In this document: positions 57,506 to 64,000 of the stretch, piece after piece
How positions within the stretch are numbered: the first letter of the stretch is position 1
Layout of the letters: the number at the start of each line of letters is the position of its first letter
NCBI RefSeq assembly: GCF_028858725.1
Contig: NC_084781.1
Coordinates: forward strand, 2,364,513-2,428,512
DNA from: Colius striatus
Taxonomy: Eukaryota; Chordata; Aves; Coliiformes; Coliidae
Direction of reading: 5' to 3'
DNA length: 64,000 nucleotides
Notes under the pieces: model-generated
Told to the model about the DNA's origin: nothing
The model's input: only the letters and a program-made list of their open reading frames with translations
Databases searched by the model: none
Program-made: the position numbers and the translations under genes

Positions 57506-60064
57506 AAACAAATGAGGCCTCAGCACCAGCAGCCCCAGGGGCTCAGCACCGGGAGGAGAGGGCAGAGGCATCGGTCCCTGCGTCCTGCACGGAGCTGACA
57601 TCAGTTCCTCCCTGTTTTATTGACGTGGTCCCAGCTCTGCCCTGATTTTTTAATTGCCTCGTAATTCCTGCAGCACTTAAAGTTTTTACAAGCCCCTGCT
57701 TTCCCCAAGGTCAAGAATGAGTGCCCCCAGCTCCCCCGTTTTCCTAATCACTGCCTAGTGAGTGAGCAGTAAAAGAGGAAGGTGGATGTGGGGCACCGTG
57801 GTCTACAGCAGGAAAAATTACTCACGACTGAAGTAGCTCTGTGGCCTTTTTTTGCCCCTCTTCATCTCTCAGGGCCAGGAGATATCCAAGAAGGGAAAGA
57901 AGATGTTAATAGACATCCTTTACTCCCTGGAGTAAAGGGAGAAGGGAGGCTTTCTGACTCTTTTGGTCAGATACTTTGGCAGTGTCTTCCAGGATGTGGG
58001 AGCAGCAAGAGGTGAGTTTGAACCTGTGCAGCTCACCAGGAGAAGTGGGTGGTAGGAAGCAGGTGGGGTTTGCCTTGTTTTATGGCAATTATGAGCAGGC
58101 TGAAGCTATACAAGACTCTGTTGAGCAATGTGTAAGGGCTGGTTTGAGTCACAGCCAGGGCTGGGTTTTCCAGGGAAGGCTTCTCATGAAAACAACCACC
58201 CTGCAAGAAACCCAAGCACAGGCAGTACCAACAGAGACAATCCCATCCCACGCTGGCGATGTTCACGTCGCACACGAAGAAGCAAAAGTCTGTGCTCTAT
58301 TATCTGGCTGAGACAGAGAGATGATATTCCCCTCTCCAAATAACCAGGAGGATCCCCCGGGGCCAGAGTCAATCCCTGCTCAGGGCAGAGAAATTCCTCT
58401 GCAGCAGACACCCAGCAGGCAGCAGCCCCAGGGCCTGCATTTGAGAACTGGAGATAATAAAATGTATGTTACTGGGTCGCTTGGTCCTGTTTAGGTTGGC
58501 TGGGCAACACGGAGTCAGCACATCTCTCAGGATGGTCATGCTCTGCAGCCCTGGGAAAACCCACATCCTCCCTGCAGAGCACTGTGGTGGGGGAAGCCAC
58601 GAGTTTATCTACAAAGGCAATGCTTGTTGACTACAGAGTCGTCATCCCTGATGTGCCACCTTCTCCTGCTTTGAATCCCTTTTCTCCTATTGTTTGGGCA
58701 GGTGCAGCCACGCTTGCACAAACCTTCCCTGTGGTCTGTGGAGAAGGACAATGCTCAAGGCTGCCTGCACCTACTCAACCCCATGCCCTGCATGGGAGCT
58801 GGAGGGAGGATGAGCAGTTCAGCATCCCCCTAAAACACCTACTAAAGAGACATGAGTCCTTCCAACCTGCCCCTCAAAGCAGTTACCCAGACTGAGGAAA
58901 ATGAGCAGCCACATGAAGCCTCTCCTGGGGCACTGGAGCTGCTGGCAACAGCTGATGGTGTTTATTCAGATGACAATAATTGTGCTCTCGACAGATCCAA
59001 ACCTGGAGGCCCCCGAGCCCGCCTGCCAACAACAACACGAGGGTGGGATGGGCCCCTATCTATTTCCAGTTGAGGGCTGTTGGGTTCACTGGGCTGCTGA
59101 CTGAACCAGCATCCTCAGCTTGGAAAGGGAAATGTGAAATCCCACAGCTCTAGGGCACTGCTGGACACCTCTTCTCCCAGTAACCCACCTGAGAGTGCTC
59201 ACAGCCCATCTCTGCAGAGCCTGAGGCCATGGGGAGGGACAACAGCGGCTTGGCCAGGGCCAGCATTTGAAGAGATGTTGGGGAGATTGCACATGCACAA
59301 ATACACACAGGCAGGGGGTAATTTGGAGGCCTGGGCCTATTTGAAGAGGCCTGGTCTGCTCTTCCCGTGAGAAAGTCAGACTGAAGCTTCCAGTGAGCCC
59401 AGTTGAGTTCAGAAATACCTCTTTATCCCTCAGCAAGCCCTCTGGTAAGGCTGGAAAGGGACACAGCTTCTCCTGACCTCTGCTTTCCCTGGGTACCAGG
59501 ATGAACAGAAATAGCAAGGGAGACAGGGACCAAAGCAGAAAGGTCCCAAATGAGCTCTCCTGCATCCTGGGACAGGAGGAGCACACAACTGTCCCCTTCC
59601 ATCCCAGGAGAGCCCTGTGCCGAGGCCATGACAAACTGCAGGAGGAACAGGAGCGAAAGTGAAGTGAAAAAGAAAGTTCTTCATGGTTTTTTTCCATGAG
59701 CCCCTGATGGCTAGAGAGGCAAATCGTGATTTGTGGATGCCTAGAGATGAAATGAGAGACCATCTGAGAGGGGAGTGAATAAATAAGACATTGTATGAGG
59801 TCTAGAGAGATAACTTGAAGGGAAAGAGAGCTAGACAGGGGTTTTCCAGCTGAACAGAGTTTTGCCAGACAGCGTTTTGCAGGCATGTTTCAGTTTGATG
59901 ACAGCATCTCTTCAGCATTATGAGAGCATTGCTTTTCAGGAGGGGCACTGCCTTGTGCTGTGCCCTTGTTCCTCTCTCATCTTTGCTCGTATTTGTAGAG
60001 ACAAAAGGAAATCTTTTCTTCTTGGGAATAGTTAGCTGAATTTCCAAACTTTTGAATTTAAAGA

Positions 60065-60325
60065 TCACAGAATCATTTGGGTTGGAAAAGAGCTTTAAGA
60101 ATATCAAGTCCAACCACTGACCTCCCCCTGCCCAGCCCAGCACCACCCCATGGCCCTCAGCACCTCAGCTCCATGGCTTTGGGATCCCTCCAGGGCTGGG
60201 GATTCCCCCAGCTCCCTGGGCAGCCTGGCACAGGGGCTGACACCCCTCTCAGGGGGAAAGTCAGACACTTTTGAGTTTCTATCAGGAGGGAAATTCCCTA
60301 TTCCTTTAAATCCCTGTCCCTGCTG
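60065..60325 (-). mobile_element. CR1 LINE 3' end fragment
   Basis: Reverse orientation: cacagaatcatttgggttgg, then tccaaccactgacc, ccatggccctcagcacc and ctgggcagcctggcacagg. It resembles the intron 4 copy and lies about 200 bp left of the isolated CpG island. Confidence 0.93.
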
Positions 60326-60540
60326 CTGCTGGGCAGCTCTCAGGGCAGACCGAAGCATTGTGGTGCAGCAGCCTGGGGACTCTCCTGCCTCAGTTTTCCC
60401 CCACACAAAGCCAGGATGAGGCTGTGCACTGAGAAGTGACCAACTCATCTCTGCAGAGCATCAGGGCTACCCATCCCCTGTGGTTCCCTTCCAGATGGTG
60501 GTGGAGAGCCAGCCAGAGCCTGGGGCTGCAGGCACACAAG

Positions 60541-60840
60541 CCGGGGCAGAGCGGGTCGGTGGCGGGTTTCCCCTTGGTGCTCGCAGACAGGCTCTTCCTC
60601 CTCAGCAGACGTCTTGGCTGCCGCCTCGGCCCAGCTTTGTCTCCTGGCACGGCCCGGCGGCGGTGCTGGAGGCTGAGACGGGAGGGCAGGCGGGTCGAGG
60701 CGGCAGCTCGGCCTCCCCTAAGTGCATCTCCAGCCACCCGCGCTGAGCCGCTGCCTCTGCCGACAGCTTTACGGCTGCTGCGGGCTGAGAGAGGGCTGTG
60801 GGGTGACCGGCCCGGCACTGGCCCCACTCCACAGCCGCTC
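60541..60840. promoter_or_regulatory. isolated CpG island with no recognisable gene
   Basis: I count roughly 26 CG dinucleotides in 300 bp, against almost none in the flanking kilobases. No TATA box, signal-peptide frame or known exon is attached. The 181-codon plus frame that crosses it (60436-60981) is Arg/Pro-rich in the way any GC-rich stretch would be. It could be the promoter of a non-coding transcript or a distal first exon. Confidence 0.65.
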
Positions 60841-63800
60841 AGACAGACAGAAGAGTTGCTGGGGAAATGGGGGAGAAATCCCCTGGAAAGCAGCTATGGA
60901 AAGTTGGCCACCCTCGGGGAAGTTTCTGCTTGGCCATCCTGCAGCACAGAGGAAGGCTGGCAGGAAAAGCTCCCCACATGAGCTTTTTCTAACAGGAAAG
61001 ATGAAGAAAGCCTCTATAAAGCAGCTCAGGCTGCTCCCAGCCCTTCCTGCACTTTGCCTCCTAGCCCAAACCCAGGTCCTCCCACAGACAAGAGCTTCTA
61101 CTAGTCTTTGATAGCCCCAGGCAACTGAGGGGTGGTTAATCCCCCCTCTAGCCTGGAGCTACCTGCACAGCCCTGCTTCACTCAGCTCTTCTCCTCTAGA
61201 TCTGGTTCTTCTGGAAGGATTTAGCCATGTCAAATGCATGGTTTAATTTTTTAAAAGCAAAGATGGCATTTCATGGAGCAAAAGGTCTGTGCAGATGGGG
61301 AGAGCCACTATGCTTGAGTGGCCTTAGTCAAAACCCCTTTTCTCTTTCTTCATTGCCTGTAGCAACTCTTGGGCATCCTCACTCCCAACCCTGCAACCTC
61401 CCACATCCTCCCCAGGCTCCTGCTACCCATCACTCTCTGTGCTGTGGAACGTTTCAGAGAGAGCCCTGCAGAAGGTAAATGAAGCAATGCAAAGAAATAT
61501 CTCACAGAAAGGGAGAGACAGGGCAGCAATGGAAAGGGCTGTGTTGGATGGGATGAGGATGGAGGGTGGGGGAGGCAAGTCTCTCCAGCCCTACAAGCAT
61601 CCCACCCACACACCAACATCTGTCACTGTGGGGAGGTCAGGCACGGAAATAGCACCTGGTGATGAAAATATTTGGCTGTGCTGGCAGCCCAGGTTGCTGC
61701 TGGGTGCAAGGAGAGACAAGGCTGGGAAAGTTTATAAGGTGGGCTGAGGAAAACTGGCCAGCGGCTCGGCAGACAAAGCCTGTCTCCTTCCAAAACAAAC
61801 AGCACCCGCTCCAAGCACCAGCACGTGGGGCTGTGGGGCTCCCAGCACCACAGGGTGCAAGGGAGACGCTGCAAAGGGAGCTGGAGAGAACTCTGTCCCT
61901 TAACCCTCACTCATCTGGCTGCTTCTGGGCTCGTGGTGCTGCTGGAGAAGGCTCCAGCAGGAGGTTTCATTTGTATTCTCAGCAACAAGCCATCAGCCCA
62001 GAGCACCCACACACAATCCCCTGACAGACACACACCAATGAACCAGTTTTAGGAAAAAAACCATGCTAAACTCTCCATATCTGACACGAGTTGTGCTCAA
62101 GTGCTGAGCTCAGGAGGCACAGAGGCCACCTCCCCAAGCACTGACCCCAAGAAACTCATTTGTGATGCCCGACACGGCCCAGCCCTGAAAAATGCCAGTG
62201 CCCAGACGTGACCTAGGTGTGGAGGGTGGTGGTGGGCGATGGCCAAGGGCCAGCAGCCCCGTTATGAGATCTCCCACTGTTCTCAAAGAATAGCCCCTTG
62301 TCCTGCCCCAAAGGCTCCCTTCTCGGCCAAGGGGGAGGGGGGCAGTGGGGCAGGCATGGTGTTGGGGACAAAAAGCGTTAGTTTGGAGACCCAGAGACAA
62401 AAGGAGCCACAAAGGGGGTCAGATGGGGCTGCCCCAGCCCTTGGCTTGTACCCAGGGATACTGAGTGATGGCTTCAGGCCAGGGTGCTGGCACTCCAAAA
62501 GGCAAAGGGCTGCTGCTCAGTCCCTGTGAAGCTTTAGTTATTCATCCCCAAGGAGCACGTTGCTTGAGCAGCACGTTGAGGGACAGCACTGAGGGGGTGT
62601 TGGGGGAGGTCATACACATCTGCCTTTCCTGGCTCAGCATGGAGCAGTTTGGATGGGAACCAGTCCTCCTGCTGCATGGCAGCAGCTCATGCTGAGCAGG
62701 GATGGCACCAGGCAGGAATCTGCTTCAAGCTGTGGCCAGAGTTTATTTTTCCAGCTCAAATAATTTAATTTAGTGGATTTTTTTCCCCCCTTTCTCAACC
62801 TGCCTTCTCCTGTAGCCAGCCCATCCTCAGGAATGGCTGGTCAGCTGGATGGGAACCAAGCTGGATGGCATGTCAAGTCAGAAGGCACATGAAAAGCCAG
62901 TCTGGGTTATGTCATTTATTTTCCAGCCGAGCGTAGCTGGGGGGAGCTTGTTTTCTTCTCACCACCATAAGGCCCAAAATGTCATTGCTAATGGAATTTA
63001 CTATTCCTGATGTCAGAGCAGACACACAGGAGAGGGTACCTATGCACTGGTATGTGTTTTGTGTGCTCCTGAAGATGCAAATGTTGCTTTTGCTGCTGCA
63101 CTGCATGCAGAAACAGAGCAGGTTGCTTTAAGCAGAGCTTCAGCTACTGAAGTTGTAAGCACTGACAGAGCTTTATAGATATTGTCTCCTCTGTTTTTAC
63201 AAGCTGAACAGACAGCAGGGCAAAGGTGGGACAAGGTGCACTGAGCAAAGGTAAAAATAAGCAGGTGGCAAGTGTATGGCTGAAACAAAAGCCACTCACC
63301 TGCTAGAGTCTCAGCAAACCCCTCTCCTGGGGAAGATCCCCATGCAGCAAGTGCAAGCACCAGCAAGAATCCTCGTGGGCTGTGCAAGGGTTGGATATCT
63401 GAGGTGATATCTCCTGAGCAGCAGAAGTTAATGAGCCTGTAGGATAAAACCCAAAAGATCATCTTGCAATTCTTTCTACTAAAGCTGCCAGCTATACATT
63501 ATGTTTAATAGGACAGTTATCGTAGGCTAAACACTGGCATGATTAAAAACACATTTATAAAGGATTAACAGCTCTGTAATGGCTACATGTCTGTTCTGAG
63601 GCTGCTCAATCTCCCAGAATATGTTTCTAATCATCTATTCAATAACCATCTTAATAAATCAGAATTAAAGGCATATTTGGGTGAGCATGGATCCCAGGCT
63701 GCACCTGGTGGGTGTTTGCAGGAGGGGAGGGGAGAAAAAAAGCCCCAAGAGGCAGAAGAGGTTTGAAGAAAAAAACAACTGCTGATTGTGGAAATCCACT

Positions 63801-64000
63801 GATGTGTGACTGGGGAGGGAAACTGATGGATTATATCAGCAAGTGCCAGCTCCCTGGATCACCACTGACCACGAGGACCAAGGTGAGGAGAAGCATCCTG
63901 CCTGTGAGCTCAACCACGCTGCCTGCTGCTGTATTCCCTACCTGCTGAAATAACCCCAGGAGCTGCTGAGACAAACCCCTCAGGGGCAGGAGAAGCCCTT
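60841..64000. other. intergenic, no supported gene (right edge)
   Basis: No CR1 or coding exon was recognised. AT-rich sequence with several TAAT-type motifs occurs at about 63470-63690. The next gene expected from human synteny (SNX19) was looked for on the minus strand and not found. Confidence 0.65.

Larger units (their letters stand above)
40001..60064. other. intergenic, no supported gene (second part)
   Basis: Non-coding as far as I can read. Contents are an 11-bp perfect inverted repeat (40589-40621), two short tandem duplications (40997-41050, 51888-51933), a 16-bp palindrome (42957-42972), a small CG-rich inverted repeat next to an AT-rich block (53390-53560) and one CR1 fragment (57331-57505). 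Minus frames of 199 codons (44888-45487) and 250 codons (50341-51093) were inspected and show no recognisable domain. Confidence 0.65.

Noticed and set aside
59086..59886. 266-codon minus open frame, considered as a 3' exon of SNX19
   Set aside because: No PX, PXA or nexin-C motif is visible; synteny alone is not enough.
60436..60981. 181-codon frame over the orphan CpG island as a protein gene
   Set aside because: An Arg/Pro/Leu-rich product is what any GC-rich frame gives; there is no start context, splice partner or domain.

Overview
The window is vertebrate nuclear DNA, almost certainly from a bird. It carries about ten truncated CR1 LINE 3' ends with the avian 'gattctatg'-type tail. Its introns are short and its first exons are GC-rich, and it contains the head-to-head ADAMTS8/ADAMTS15 pair known from human 11q24.3. 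In birds that block lies on a small chromosome, which is inference here. I see no bacterial, viral or plasmid content.

Layout. (1) 1-5582: part of ADAMTS8 intron 1 (minus strand), with no recognisable exon. (2) 5583-6350: coding exon 1 of ADAMTS8, minus strand, 256 codons, inside a CpG island with a TATA-like box at 6405-6412. The rest of the gene lies beyond the left edge. (3) 6413-14193: a 7.8 kb intergenic spacer between the two diverging genes. (4) 14194-27150: ADAMTS15, plus strand, complete. It has a TATA box at 14194-14200 and eight coding exons (14397-15320, 19870-20002, 20796-20963, 21302-21585, 22014-22191, 22325-22506, 23071-23246, 24106-24886). All reading phases match at the junctions. 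The product is 941 aa, followed by a 2.2 kb 3'UTR with AATAAA at 27125. (5) 27151-64000: about 37 kb with no coding exon I can support. It holds a few CR1 fragments, microsatellites, AT-rich blocks that look like enhancer candidates, and one isolated CpG island at about 60.54-60.84 kb.

Both genes encode secreted zinc metalloproteases (signal peptide, furin-activated prodomain, catalytic domain and so on). They are tandem-inverted paralogues: the sequence around the furin site (KRF...ARYVETLLVADASM in ADAMTS8, KRF...[14 protein letters not shown] in ADAMTS15) is nearly the same. ADAMTS family members of this clade act on matrix proteoglycans; that is family knowledge, not visible here.

The most unusual structures are two very homogeneous minisatellites inside these genes. 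One is a 30-bp array in ADAMTS8 exon 1 that makes seven decapeptides just before the furin site. The other is a 43-bp array in ADAMTS15 intron 7 whose last copy is itself the polypyrimidine tract and 3' splice site of the final exon. Two CR1 fragments that share 130 bp of perfect identity in direct orientation also flank ADAMTS15 exon 2. I found no wholly new gene system. Apart from the orphan CpG island, the strongest signals are repeat-driven remodelling of known genes.
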